Part shown: positions 1 through 8,736 of the stretch, in pieces
How positions within the stretch are numbered: the stretch's first letter is position 1
How the letters are laid out: each line of letters begins with the position of its first letter
NCBI GenBank assembly: GCA_031553755.1
Contig: JAVBKZ010000087.1
Location: forward strand, 1-32,730
Length of the DNA stretch: 32,730 bases
DNA from: JAIRVZ01 sp031553755
GTDB lineage: Bacteria > Bacteroidota > Bacteroidia > Bacteroidales > Azobacteroidaceae
Direction of reading: 5' to 3'
Notes under the pieces: generated by a model
The model's input: the letters and a program-made list of their open reading frames with translations, nothing else
Told to the model about the DNA's origin: nothing
Databases searched by the model: none
Translations under genes and position numbers: made by a program

Positions 1-113
1 ATGACGGTAGCAATCTCAGCATCACTCGTTTTGCGATTTATTGGTTCTTTATGTGACATAGATTTGAGGATATCATCAAAAAATACGTATATTGCAACGG
101 TTTTTGTTACCAT
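1..113 (-). pseudogene. IS982-like transposase, N-terminal part (runs off the left edge)
   Basis: On the minus strand an ATG at 113-111 opens a frame that stays open for 37 codons to the window edge. The residues start MVTKTVAIYVFFDDILKSM and continue into HKEPINRKTSDAEI. The segment FxDDIL..(M/I).HKE...RK.(S/T)DAEI matches my recollection of the N-terminus of IS982-family transposases, DDE enzymes that move small insertion sequences. Only the N-terminus is present, so the catalytic triad cannot be checked, and an intact gene outside the window is equally possible. The plus-strand frame over 1-186 is a shadow of this gene. The outer end of the element should lie within about 114-240, but I could not place a terminal inverted repeat without the other end. 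Confidence 0.65.
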
Positions 114-243
114 GGTCAATCTGTTTGTTAGTGAGTTTAGATATACTATGAACGGCTTGACCTTTATTTTAGTATTTAAAATTTAGAAATTTATAAATAG
201 CAACTTGAGTTAAATATTTATGAATATATTGCCGTCAGGTTAA

Positions 244-378
244 TATCTTCCTCATTCAAGCAATCTGATAGGATTGGGATACTTTTCTAATTGTGCAGAT
301 GCAGTAAGAAAAGCAAAAGAATACTACACAAAAGTAGATGGATGCTATTATTGCTGTAATGTTTGTCACAAGAGATAA
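244..378 (+). pseudogene. 5'-truncated remnant of a small Cys/His-rich protein
   Basis: The frame from 244 to the TAA at 376-378 encodes the end of a protein: LPHSSNLIGLGYF, then AVRKAKEYY, then DGCYYCCNVCHKR. A stop codon lies directly upstream in frame at 241-243 and there is no ATG, so the N-terminal part is gone. The pattern LPxSxNxIGLGxFxxCxxAVxxAKxYYxxxDGCxxCxxxCHxx recalls an unnamed family of small Bacteroidota proteins whose C-termini end in a Cys/His cluster, possibly metal-binding. I cannot name a function. Its position just inside the IS end suggests that the insertion or a linked deletion removed the rest. Confidence is high that this was protein-coding and low on the family. Confidence 0.5.
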
Positions 379-379
379 T

Positions 380-579
380 ATGCGTTCAACGAGAGTATGG
401 TTGCCAATTACGTCAGCAAGTAAGGGACAGGGTGATATCTTTCCTGGATAATTTTAGATTACTTTAAAACAAATGCTTATGAGTCCAATTGGTACTACTG
501 CATAAACAGGACAAAAATGTCCTGAAAGTGGTATATGGAAAGTTATTGGTAATCCTACCACAACAGTCCAACTTTTGGA
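380..579 (+). pseudogene. Frameshifted gene remnant with a CPESGIW motif
   Basis: Three short pieces of one protein appear in alternating frames. ATG 380 starts MRSTRVWLPITSASKGQGD and stops at TAA 449-451. A second piece in another frame (460 to about 507) reads YFKTNAYESNWYY. A third, back in the first frame (506 to about 575), reads TGQKCPESGIWKVIGNP followed by TTTVQL. At least two frameshifts separate them. The CPxSGxW segment resembles a motif I associate with proteins of secreted-toxin and immunity loci, but I am not sure of the family. The last piece runs without a stop into the frame of the downstream TPR gene, so an automatic caller could start that gene too early, for example at TTG 575. 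Confidence 0.5.
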
Positions 580-626
580 TACCCTCTTTTTTATTCTGGT
601 TATTTCTCAAGTTTATAAGAAAATAC

Positions 627-634
627 TAACTTTG
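627..634 (+). promoter_or_regulatory. Bacteroidota -7 promoter element for the TPR gene
   Basis: TAACTTTG fits the TAnnTTTG -7 consensus and lies 28 nt before the ATG at 662. It also argues for the ATG at 662 rather than the in-frame TTG at 575, which is upstream of the promoter. No clear -33 TTTG is present. Confidence 0.5.
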
Positions 635-661
635 CCCAAACTTATTTTTAATAAACCAAGA

Positions 662-3661
662 ATGAAAAAAATAATTTCTTTTCTTATCCTTTTTTCATGT
701 GTACAAATAGCTTTTACACAGCGTTCCTCATTTTATATTTCAGAAAATCGTTTGTTTTTTGAAGGAAAAACTATGTTCGAAGATAAAAATTATCCGGGAT
801 GTATAGATAAATTAAAAGAATACAAAAAAACAGTTTCCGACCTTGATTTACTGGAAGAAACAGAATATATGTTGCTCGTTTGTAATTACAAGCAAGGTAA
901 ATCCGTCACTCCGTCTGCTCTTAAAGAATATTTGGATAATTATCCGGCGAATGTTCATGTCGATGAAATGGCGTTTATGATTGGTTCTCTTCATTTCGAA
1001 TATAAAGAATATTTGCTTGCTGTCCATTGGTTTAAGAGAGCTAATCTTGACAATTTATCTCTTGAAAATCAGGAAGATTATGCATATAGAATGGCGCTTT
1101 CTTACCTGAAAACCGGAAAAAATAAAGATGAAGCGCAAAGATTATTCGGACTTTTAAGTCAAAATAGTGGAAAATATCACTATGCGGCAATTTATTATTT
1201 GGCATGCGTTGATTATGATGATAAAAATTATAATTCGGCATTGAACGGATTCAATAAATTGACTGAAAAACAAGAATTTCAACCCGAAGTTTTTTATTGC
1301 ATTACACAAATAAATTTTGCGCAGGGGCATTATTCTCAAACGATCAAAGAAGGAAACGAATTACTGGATAGATATCCAGATAACGAACGTAATACCGATT
1401 TGTGCAGAATTGTGGGAATTTCGTATTTCAGAGAAGATAATTATAAATCGGCAAGTCAATATTTGCTTAAATATGCGGAATCGACAAATAATCCCAATAG
1501 AAATGATTTATATACACTTGGATTCTCTTTATACAACATAAAAAATTACAACAAGGCGATTGAATATTTTGGAAAAGTGATTACCAAAAATGACGCGCTC
1601 GGACAGAACGCGAATTTTTTTCTCGGACAATCTTACCTTAAAATTGGGAATCAAAAAAATGCGTTGATGGCTTTCGAAGCTGCCGCTCATTCTAATTTTG
1701 ATGCTCAAACAAAAGAAGCTGCAACTTATAATTATGCCATTTTGTTGCATCAAACATCAATTTCTCCTTTTGGAGAATCGGTAACAGTACTGGAAAATTT
1801 CCTTAACACGTATCCTAATTCAATTTATGCGGATAAAATAAATAACTGTTTAGTTGAAGTTTATCTGACGACAAAAAACTACGAAACTGCCTTAAAATCG
1901 ATTCAAAAGATTAAAAATCCGGGAAATAAAATTTTGGAAGCCAAACAAAAAATATTTTATCATTTAGGAACCATCAATTTCACAAATTCACAATACGATG
2001 TGGCCATTGATTATTTTACAAAAGCAATCAATACAGGGAATTATGCTCCTGAAGAGAAATTGGCTGCCATTTATTGGAGAGGAGAATCTTATTACCGTAA
2101 AGGAGAATATGATTTGGCAATAACAGATTTTCAATCATTTAAAAATTTGGAAGCTCCTAAGGATAATAACCTTTTCGTTCTTTCTAATTATAATCTCGGA
2201 TATAGCTTTTTCAGTAAAGAACAATACTCCCAAGCGTTGAATTATTTTTCTTCTTATATCGGAATGGAAAATAATAAAACAAAAACGACATTGGCCGATG
2301 CTTACGCCCGTTTAGGTGATTGTTATTTTCAAGCGAGAAATTTTATTGCTTCCGAAAATGCTTATGCACAATCGGCTGTGTTACAACCTTCGATGGCAGA
2401 TTATACAACTTATCAAAAAGGTTTCGTTTTAGGCTTACAGAAAGATTATAAAGGAAAAATCGGACAAATGGATAATCTGATTAAAAATTTTCCTGATTCC
2501 CGATATGTTCCTGAAGCCTTATACGAAAAGGGTAGGGCGTATGTGATGCTTGAAAATTCTAAATCGGCAATCGAATCATTCAATGTTTTATGGGAAAAAT
2601 ATCCCGAAAGCAGTTTGGCAAGGAAAGCCGGTTTGCAAATCGGACTACTTTATTTCAATAACAATGAACCTCAAAAATCGGCTACAGCCTACAAAAAAGT
2701 GATTGGAAAATATCCCGGAAGCGAAGAGGCTAAAGTCGCGGTGCAAGATTTGAAATCGGTTTATGTAGACTTGAACGATGTAACTGGTTATGCGCAGTAT
2801 ATTAATTCTTTAGGTAATGTGGAAAAATTTGAAACGAGCGAACAGGATTCTTTGACTTATTTGGCCGCGGAACGTTTCTTTACCAAAGGAGATATTACCC
2901 AGGCGCAATCGGCTCTGAAAAAATATTTGCAAACATTTCCTAATGGAGCGTTCAATACGAAAGCTCATTACTATTTAGGAAACACATATCATAATAAAGG
3001 AGATTACGCGCTTGCGAAATCTGAATACAAACAAGTATTGGAAACCGGAGATAACTCTTTTACAGAAGAAACATTAATCCGTTTGGCCGAAATTCAATAT
3101 AAAGAAAAAGATTACAACGGAGCTTTGCCAACTTATGAAAGGTTAAGCAATGTTGCCGAAAGTAAATCAGGAAAAGAAAACGGATTGATAGGAGTAATGA
3201 GATGCGCTTTACAATTGAATAAATATGCCGACGCGTTGAACGCTTCCAATAAACTATTGAAAGAAACCAATCTCAGTCCCGAATTATCGACAGAAGCCAA
3301 ATATACTCAAGGGAAAGCGTATCTTGGATTAAAAGAACAGGCAAAAGCCATTCTCCCATTGAAAGAAATTTCGAAAGACACTCGCAGTACTTATGGAGCG
3401 GAGGCGAAATATCTATGCGCTCAATATTATTTCGACCAAAAACAATACGATAAAGCGGAGGCCGAAGTGTTGGATTATATCAAAACGGGAACTTCACATT
3501 CATATTGGTTGGCGAGAAGTTATATTTTATTGTCGGACGTATACATCGCTAAAAAAGACTATTTGCAAGCTCGTCAATATTTAGAAAGCTTGAAACAAAA
3601 TTATAAAGAGAAAAATGATATTCAGGAAATTATCAACGAAAGATTGGAAAAAATAAATTAA
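662..3661 (+). CDS. Secreted tetratricopeptide-repeat protein
   Basis: A 999-residue protein with an N-terminal signal sequence (MKKIISFLILFSCVQIAFTQ) followed almost entirely by TPR-like helical hairpins. Recurring pieces such as YxxALxxFxxxI, YPxSxxAxxA and YYLGxxYxxKGDYxxA can be read from about residue 70 to the end. TPR arrays are protein-binding scaffolds; with this signal peptide it should act in the periplasm or at the inner face of the outer membrane. The start at ATG 662 is chosen because the signal peptide begins there and a -7 promoter element sits just upstream. An outer-membrane barrel gene follows 38 nt later and proB after that, so the TPR and barrel proteins are probably co-transcribed and may work together. 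The partner and process are unknown. Confidence 0.85.
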   Translation: MKKIISFLILFSCVQIAFTQRSSFYISENRLFFEGKTMFEDKNYPGCIDKLKEYKKTVSDLDLLEETEYMLLVCNYKQGKSVTPSALKEYLDNYPANVHVDEMAFMIGSLHFEYKEYLLAVHWFKRANLDNLSLENQEDYAYRMALSYLKTGKNKDEAQRLFGLLSQNSGKYHYAAIYYLACVDYDDKNYNSALNGFNKLTEKQEFQPEVFYCITQINFAQGHYSQTIKEGNELLDRYPDNERNTDLCRIVGISYFREDNYKSASQYLLKYAESTNNPNRNDLYTLGFSLYNIKNYNKAIEYFGKVITKNDALGQNANFFLGQSYLKIGNQKNALMAFEAAAHSNFDAQTKEAATYNYAILLHQTSISPFGESVTVLENFLNTYPNSIYADKINNCLVEVYLTTKNYETALKSIQKIKNPGNKILEAKQKIFYHLGTINFTNSQYDVAIDYFTKAINTGNYAPEEKLAAIYWRGESYYRKGEYDLAITDFQSFKNLEAPKDNNLFVLSNYNLGYSFFSKEQYSQALNYFSSYIGMENNKTKTTLADAYARLGDCYFQARNFIASENAYAQSAVLQPSMADYTTYQKGFVLGLQKDYKGKIGQMDNLIKNFPDSRYVPEALYEKGRAYVMLENSKSAIESFNVLWEKYPESSLARKAGLQIGLLYFNNNEPQKSATAYKKVIGKYPGSEEAKVAVQDLKSVYVDLNDVTGYAQYINSLGNVEKFETSEQDSLTYLAAERFFTKGDITQAQSALKKYLQTFPNGAFNTKAHYYLGNTYHNKGDYALAKSEYKQVLETGDNSFTEETLIRLAEIQYKEKDYNGALPTYERLSNVAESKSGKENGLIGVMRCALQLNKYADALNASNKLLKETNLSPELSTEAKYTQGKAYLGLKEQAKAILPLKEISKDTRSTYGAEAKYLCAQYYFDQKQYDKAEAEVLDYIKTGTSHSYWLARSYILLSDVYIAKKDYLQARQYLESLKQNYKEKNDIQEIINERLEKIN

Positions 3662-3699
3662 GCAAACGCGCTACCTAAAAATTTCAAACAACTAAGAAA

Positions 3700-5391
3700 A
3701 TGAAACAATATATTATAATATCTATAATAATCCTGTGTTGTGGTATTTCAATAACAGCACAAACAACGGCAAAAAAAGATACGATTTTACAACGGGTTAT
3801 GACTTTGGAAAAAGAATATAATCCGAATATTGATAAAGCATTTAAAATCAATACTTTACCTGAAATAAAAGAACCGGTCACCACTAAAGCGAAAATAGAA
3901 TTTTCGAATTACGAAGCTCCTTTGGATATCAAACCCGAAGCTTCAAAACTTCAACCGGAGCAATATTTTACGAATTTGGATATTTCGAAAAAGAAAGGTT
4001 ACGCTACGCTGGGAATCAGTTCATTTGTCGATATCAATGGCGATTTGGGTTATCAAATATTGAATACAAATAAAGACGAATTGAGTATTTGGGGTTCACA
4101 CCGGTCTTCATGGGGAAATGTGGAATCGACTCAAACTGGAGAAAAACTCAAATTGAAACTCAACGACAATACAGGCGCCTTTCGTTATCAACATAATTTC
4201 GAGAATTTACGGTTATTTACGGATGCGAAATACGTCTATTCCGGATTTAATTATTATGGCATACAACCGGAAACAACAAATATTTCTGTTCCCGAACAAG
4301 CTAATAATATTTTTGATGTAAATACAGGCATTTCTTCCGAAAGAGAAGGAGAACTTTCTTATTTATTGAAATTAGGATATACTTATTTCAATCAGAAAAA
4401 TTCAATTTTAGAAAAAATAAAAGGTCCGGTAGAAAATACGTTCCGGGCTAATTTCGATGTTCATAAGTCATTTGATGATAATAAATTAGTAGGATTAGGT
4501 GGCTATTTCAGGGGAAATGCTTACACAACTCCTTCGAATAATAATTATACCTCTTATAAAAATTATTCAGACCTGAATTTTAATCCTTATTTTAAGATGT
4601 ATGGCGATAATTGGGAAACCCGTTTGGGATTCAAAGCCGATTTGCTGTTTAATTATTCAAAAGATGTATTTTTTGCTCCAGATATTGAATTTTCATTTCA
4701 ACCTTATGATAATATGCTTTTATACCTCACAACAAAAGGTATGGTTACAGACAATGGAAATAATAAAATATTTTACGAAAACCGTTATGTCAATCCGGAA
4801 TCAAGAGTATTGGATTCTTATACTTGGTTAGATGGGACAATAGGCGTGAAAACTTCAATCGCGAAAGTTTTCAGTATGGATTTTTTTACAGGATATAAAA
4901 TCACCGGCAATGAACATTTTTATTCAGGAAAAAAAGATGTTTTATATAATCGATATAATAATATTTACACTCCTGATTATTCCGATGCCAAAGCGTTTAA
5001 AGTAGGAACGAACCTTAGGTATTTATACCGCGATAATTTCAGCACCGAATTGAAAGCATGTTATTATTCGTGGAATGTCGACGATATACAAAAAGCATGG
5101 AATAAACCACAGTTCGAATCAGATTTGACAGTCGGTTATTTATTTCCTCTTGTTCCCTTGCGTTTTGATTTGGCTTATCATTTGGAAACCGGAAGAAAAA
5201 ATTTTGTAAACGAACAACTTTTTAAAATGAAAGATATGAATGATGTTTCTCTAATGGGAACTTATTCTTTCAATGATACATTTTCTGTTTATTCCCGTAT
5301 TGATAATTTGTTCAACCAACAATACGACCTTTGGTATGGTTATCCGGCCGAAGGATTCCGGTTTATGGGAGGAGTGAGTGTTAAGTTTTAA
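3700..5391 (+). CDS. Outer-membrane beta-barrel protein, TonB-receptor-like without a plug
   Basis: A 563-residue exported protein with signal peptide MKQYIIISIIILCCGISITA. A polar, proline-rich N-terminal region of about 80 residues (TLPEIKEPVTTKAKIEF and following) precedes about 480 residues of alternating aromatic beta-strands typical of an outer-membrane barrel. The C-terminus (YSRIDNLFNQQYDLWYGYP, then the final strand GGVSVKF) resembles the end of TonB-dependent receptors, with a terminal Phe for Bam recognition. No plug domain or SusC-type carboxypeptidase-like domain is visible, and the protein is much shorter than a full receptor. It lies 38 nt downstream of the large TPR gene and 20 nt upstream of proB, so the three are probably transcribed together. 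The substrate is unknown. Confidence 0.75.
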   Translation: MKQYIIISIIILCCGISITAQTTAKKDTILQRVMTLEKEYNPNIDKAFKINTLPEIKEPVTTKAKIEFSNYEAPLDIKPEASKLQPEQYFTNLDISKKKGYATLGISSFVDINGDLGYQILNTNKDELSIWGSHRSSWGNVESTQTGEKLKLKLNDNTGAFRYQHNFENLRLFTDAKYVYSGFNYYGIQPETTNISVPEQANNIFDVNTGISSEREGELSYLLKLGYTYFNQKNSILEKIKGPVENTFRANFDVHKSFDDNKLVGLGGYFRGNAYTTPSNNNYTSYKNYSDLNFNPYFKMYGDNWETRLGFKADLLFNYSKDVFFAPDIEFSFQPYDNMLLYLTTKGMVTDNGNNKIFYENRYVNPESRVLDSYTWLDGTIGVKTSIAKVFSMDFFTGYKITGNEHFYSGKKDVLYNRYNNIYTPDYSDAKAFKVGTNLRYLYRDNFSTELKACYYSWNVDDIQKAWNKPQFESDLTVGYLFPLVPLRFDLAYHLETGRKNFVNEQLFKMKDMNDVSLMGTYSFNDTFSVYSRIDNLFNQQYDLWYGYPAEGFRFMGGVSVKF

Positions 5392-5411
5392 GTAATAATC
5401 CTAAAACAACA

Positions 5412-6485
5412 ATGAAACGAATAACGATAAAAATAGGAAGTAATGTCTTAACTCGTCCGGATGGAACATTAGATATAACACGTTTATCATCTTTAGTAGA
5501 TCAGGTTGCCGTGTTGCATAAAAAAGGAATAGAAATAATCTTGGTTTCTTCGGGCGCTGTCGCTTCGGGAAGAAGCGAAATCAATGCCAAAGGAAAATTA
5601 GATAATGTTTCTGCCCGTCAGTTATATTCTGCTGTCGGACAAGCTAAACTCATTAATCGTTATTATGATTTTTTCCGAGAACATGGTATCAGTTGCGGAC
5701 AGGTATTGACAACAAAAGAAAGCCTCGGAACCCGTCAACACTACCTGAACCAGAAGAATTGCATGTCGGTAATGTTAGAAAACGGAGTAATTCCGATTAT
5801 GAACGAAAACGACACAATCTCAGTTACTGAGTTGATGTTTACCGACAACGATGAACTTTCGGGAATGGTGGCAGCCATGATGAACGTTGACGCTTTGATT
5901 ATTCTCAGTAATATCGATGGCATTTACAATGGTTCGCCGTCTGATCCTAAATCACAAGTTATCAGGGAAATATATTCCAATAAAAACAATGACTTATCTG
6001 ATTTTATCGAAACGACCAAATCTTCATTCGGAAGGGGAGGAATGTTGACAAAATATCATATAGCTCGAAAAGTTTCCGACGAAGGAATTGATGTGATCAT
6101 CGCGAACGGAAAGAGAGAAAATATTTTATTCGATTTATTTTTTGAAAAAAATACTGTTTGTACACGTTTTATAGCGTCTTCCAAAGAAGTTTCGAATGTA
6201 AAAAAATGGATTGCCCATTCCGAAGGCTTTGCCAAAGGAGAAATTTACATCAACGAAGGAGCCAGGCAAGCGTTATTGGGAGAAAAAGCAACTTCGTTGT
6301 TAGCCGTTGGAATTAGTGATGTCAAAGGCGATTTTGAAAAAGACGATATTGTAAAGATTTTCGATGAAAATAAGCAAAGCATTGGTGTCGGACGCGTTGG
6401 ATGCAGTAGCGAAAAACTTAGGTCGATAATTGGTAAACAAGGTGGAAAACCGGTTATTCATTACGATTATTTATATTTGGAATGA
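5412..6485 (+). CDS. proB: Glutamate 5-kinase
   Basis: ProB phosphorylates L-glutamate with ATP, the first and feedback-regulated step of proline synthesis in the cytoplasm. The 357 residues match the two-domain form. An amino-acid-kinase domain carries KIGSNVL near residue 7, IILVSSGAVASGR near residue 43, the PIMNENDT substrate loop, TDNDELSGMVAAMM, ILSNIDGIY and GRGGMLTK. A C-terminal PUA domain begins near residue 270 (GEIYINEGARQALL through VGRVGCSS). The start at ATG 5412 gives a normal N-terminus and lies 20 nt after the barrel gene. proA is not in this window. The stop codon at 6483-6485 lies inside the first unit of an octamer tandem array. Confidence 0.95.
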   Translation: MKRITIKIGSNVLTRPDGTLDITRLSSLVDQVAVLHKKGIEIILVSSGAVASGRSEINAKGKLDNVSARQLYSAVGQAKLINRYYDFFREHGISCGQVLTTKESLGTRQHYLNQKNCMSVMLENGVIPIMNENDTISVTELMFTDNDELSGMVAAMMNVDALIILSNIDGIYNGSPSDPKSQVIREIYSNKNNDLSDFIETTKSSFGRGGMLTKYHIARKVSDEGIDVIIANGKRENILFDLFFEKNTVCTRFIASSKEVSNVKKWIAHSEGFAKGEIYINEGARQALLGEKATSLLAVGISDVKGDFEKDDIVKIFDENKQSIGVGRVGCSSEKLRSIIGKQGGKPVIHYDYLYLE

Positions 6486-6523
6486 GTTGACGAGTAAACA
6501 AGTTGACAAGTTAACGAGTTTGA
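6484..6523 (+). repeat. Octamer tandem array overlapping the proB stop codon
   Basis: Five 8-nt units fit the consensus RAGTTGAC: GAGTTGAC, GAGTAAAC, AAGTTGAC, AAGTTAAC and a degenerate GAGTTTGA. The first unit begins inside the TGA stop codon. Each unit contains a stop triplet. Related arrays lie at 16059 and 30751. Confidence 0.85.
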
Positions 6524-6536
6524 ATATTCCTAATTT

Positions 6537-6578
6537 TCAACTCTCTATTCTCAACTTTCCACTTTTCACTCTCCTCTT
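6537..6578 (-). repeat. Heptamer array in inverted orientation downstream of proB
   Basis: Six pyrimidine-rich 7-nt units on the plus strand: TCAACTC, TCTATTC, TCAACTT, TCCACTT, TTCACTC and TCCTCTT. Read on the minus strand they are purine-rich (GAGTTGA, GAGTGAA) like the arrays at 6484 and 28995. The pair 6484-6523 and 6537-6578 is therefore an inverted arrangement 13 nt apart. Confidence 0.75.
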
Positions 6579-6665
6579 TTTTATTAAAAAGTATCCAATT
6601 TAGTCTGATACGTAGATAAAATCATAAGTTTTGTTGATTTTTATAACAAGATGTTTAATTCTTTT

Positions 6666-6673
6666 TAACTTTG
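6666..6673 (+). promoter_or_regulatory. -7 promoter element for the lipoprotein gene
   Basis: TAACTTTG matches TAnnTTTG and ends 33 nt before ATG 6707. It supports ATG 6707 over the in-frame TTG at 6671, which overlaps the element itself. No -33 element at the usual spacing. Confidence 0.5.
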
Positions 6674-6706
6674 CAAACAGAAGATTCGAACATTTATTTA
6701 ATATTC

Positions 6707-7441
6707 ATGAAAAAAACGTTAATAGTGTTATACACTATCTTTTCAGCCCTATTTATTTCTTGTAATCAAAATGAAGGTTTAGGTGGCTCTTCTTCGTTAG
6801 AAGGGTTTGTTTATAATGTCGTTCATAAAGATGACGATTATTCCATAGTGTCGGATACGTTTCCCGCTGCCGGAGAAAAAGTGTATATCGTTTATAGTGA
6901 TGATGTTGAAGATCCGGTTGCCGATAAAGACGTAGATACAAATAAAAATGGAATGTTCCGCTTTGAATATCTTCGAAAAGGAAATTACACCATTTATGCT
7001 TTGTCTTCTTATCCGGATGAATTAGGTAAGAAAAAGGAAGCGGTTTGGAAAACAGTTAAAGTAGGATCAGGAACCGCTCATTCAGATACTATTTATATCC
7101 ATTCAGGTCAGGCTTATGGATTATCCATGATTAAAGGAACGGTGATGGCTCAATATTATGATAAAACAACACCCAGAGGAACTTCTATTGCCGCGGTTGA
7201 AACGCGTGTATACATCAAAAGACAAGGAGAAACTACTTTTTTCAATGATGTTAGGGTAGGAAATGAAGGAACGTTTGTTTTTCAAAAAATACCTCCCGGA
7301 ACATACGAAATATATACGACGACAGAAGAAATCAATGTGAAAAATCGACTGATTCCAACTCCTGTCCAAGTAATAGAAGTGAAAGAGGCGCATCATATGT
7401 ATGTATTGCCTGAAATATTCGAAATCAAAATAAATATTTAA
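6707..7441 (+). CDS. Surface or periplasmic lipoprotein with two Cna-B/carboxypeptidase-regulatory-like domains
   Basis: A 244-residue lipoprotein precursor: hydrophobic segment from residue 5, then FISC with the lipidated Cys at 19, then a short polar, Gly/Ser-rich linker. Two similar beta-sandwich units follow. Each has a conserved ending: GMFRFEYLRKGNYTIYAL near residue 85 and GTFVFQKIPPGTYEIYTT near residue 195. This pattern of F.F..(I/L).(P/K)G.Y.IY is typical of Cna-B or carboxypeptidase-regulatory-like folds, which are structural or adhesive modules. No catalytic motif is visible. A -7 element precedes it. It is followed 23 nt later by another exported protein and then by the polyphosphate-polymerase genes, so it may be the first gene of that cluster. 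Confidence 0.75.
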   Translation: MKKTLIVLYTIFSALFISCNQNEGLGGSSSLEGFVYNVVHKDDDYSIVSDTFPAAGEKVYIVYSDDVEDPVADKDVDTNKNGMFRFEYLRKGNYTIYALSSYPDELGKKKEAVWKTVKVGSGTAHSDTIYIHSGQAYGLSMIKGTVMAQYYDKTTPRGTSIAAVETRVYIKRQGETTFFNDVRVGNEGTFVFQKIPPGTYEIYTTTEEINVKNRLIPTPVQVIEVKEAHHMYVLPEIFEIKINI

Positions 7442-7464
7442 CTCTTATAATTCCCTGAAATACA

Positions 7465-7926
7465 ATGAAAAACTCTTTTGTCCGCATTGGATGGCTCTTT
7501 ACATTCAGTGTTTTAATCACTAATATTCTTGCTCAAAATAAACTTCCCGCGCAACAACCCGAAAAGCAATTACCTCCATCTACCATTGAAGAAAAACGGG
7601 AAAGAAGAAAAAATCTCGTAGTCAAGGAATGGAATACCGAAGCTAAGGGGAAAAAAAGATGGATGGATCACATGAATGTCTATGACGAAGACGGACGTAA
7701 GATAGAGGAAGTTGAATATGCGGTTTACGGACAACGTGAACGTATTGTTTACGAATATGGAGACGACGGAAAATGTGTCCGGGAAATTGTTTACAGCGAC
7801 AAAAATAAAGTTTATCGAGTCAGGAAATATGAATATAATCCTGATGGAACTAAAAAAATTCAATACAATTATTTACCTAACGGAAAATTGTATTCTACCA
7901 AAGTATTTGAATATTCTTTCAAATAG
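7465..7926 (+). CDS. Small secreted protein with YD/MORN-like repeats
   Basis: A 153-residue protein with a signal peptide (MKNSFVRIGWLFTFSVLITN, then ILAQ). A charged Pro/Gln/Arg-rich linker follows to about residue 50. The rest is a set of short beta-rich repeats: NVYDEDGRKIEEVEY, ERIVYEYGDDGKCVREIVY, KYEYNPDGTKKIQYNY and YLPNGKLYSTKVFEY. The repeated (Y/D)xxDGxxxxxxxY pattern resembles YD or MORN-like repeats of bacterial surface proteins. No enzyme motif is present. It is placed 23 nt after the lipoprotein and 6 nt before the VTC-domain gene, so transcription as one unit is likely. I do not recognise a specific family. Confidence 0.65.
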   Translation: MKNSFVRIGWLFTFSVLITNILAQNKLPAQQPEKQLPPSTIEEKRERRKNLVVKEWNTEAKGKKRWMDHMNVYDEDGRKIEEVEYAVYGQRERIVYEYGDDGKCVREIVYSDKNKVYRVRKYEYNPDGTKKIQYNYLPNGKLYSTKVFEYSFK

Positions 7927-7932
7927 AATCAC

Positions 7933-8709
7933 ATGGCAAACGATAGAACGGAGATTTTAAGCATATTGGAAAAGATGCCTGCAATTACATTAGACGAAAT
8001 GAGTTCAATTCGTTTGATGGATCGTGTAGATTCCAAATTTATGGCTCATGTATCCTGTTTACCTATTTTATTAAAAAAAATGTCGAACCTGTTTATGGTT
8101 CAGGTAAATAATGAAAAAGTTATAGCTCCGTATTTTACTCAGTATTTTGATACTCCCGGGTTGGATTTTTTCGTCATGCATCAAAATGGAAAATTAAAAC
8201 GGCAAAAAATAAGAATCCGTTCTTATGTCGACTCTAATTTATCTTTTCTTGAAATAAAAAACAAGAATAACAAGGGTAGGACTTCTAAAAACAGGATTCC
8301 CTTTAAAATGCAAACGACTTCGAATTTCGATGAGTTTGCTGATGAAAAGATTTTTTTGCAAGAACATGCTTTGTTTGATCCGAATACTTTAATCCCTTCA
8401 TTAGAAAATCAATTCGAACGGATAACTTTCGTAAATAATCGAAAAACCGAACGCATTACCATTGATTTGTCGTTGTTGTTTAAAAATTATAAAACCGGAA
8501 TTTTTGAATCTTTAGAAAACTATATTATATTGGAACTGAAACAAGATGGATTGCAATATTCCGATTTTAAAGAAATTTTGACTGAAATGAGAATCAAACA
8601 GGCATCTTTCAGCAAATATTGCATTGGTATGGTGATGACGGATCCTGAAGTAAAGTATAACCGGTTTAAGAAAAAAATTCAAATTCTGCCTAAAATAAAC
8701 GCTTATTAG
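7933..8709 (+). CDS. VTC-domain polyphosphate polymerase-like protein
   Basis: A 258-residue protein resembling the VTC domain, a triphosphate-tunnel fold that in yeast Vtc4 makes polyphosphate from ATP. Family features can be seen in order: the N-terminal MDRVDSKF with Lys35, the dyad-rich strand KLKRQKIRIRSY (residues 87-98) with alternating basic residues, FLEIK (residues 105-109), and later strands RITIDLSLLF and YIILELKQDG that carry alternating acidic and basic side chains. There is no signal peptide, so the domain should face the cytoplasm. It lies 6 nt after the small secreted protein and 27 nt before a DUF4956 membrane protein, an association I know for this family. Activity is inferred from the fold; the metal and product have not been shown here. 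Confidence 0.8.
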   Translation: MANDRTEILSILEKMPAITLDEMSSIRLMDRVDSKFMAHVSCLPILLKKMSNLFMVQVNNEKVIAPYFTQYFDTPGLDFFVMHQNGKLKRQKIRIRSYVDSNLSFLEIKNKNNKGRTSKNRIPFKMQTTSNFDEFADEKIFLQEHALFDPNTLIPSLENQFERITFVNNRKTERITIDLSLLFKNYKTGIFESLENYIILELKQDGLQYSDFKEILTEMRIKQASFSKYCIGMVMTDPEVKYNRFKKKIQILPKINAY

Positions 8710-8736
8710 TAAAATTATATATTAAAAAATTTTCAA

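Noticed and set aside
1..186. Plus-strand open frame of 61 codons at the left edge
   Set aside because: The minus strand encodes a recognisable transposase N-terminus over 1-113; the plus-strand product resembles nothing and is a shadow.
575..661. Upstream TTG start for the TPR protein
   Set aside because: These 29 codons overlap the promoter element at 627-634 and continue the frame of an upstream pseudogene; the signal peptide starts at ATG 662.
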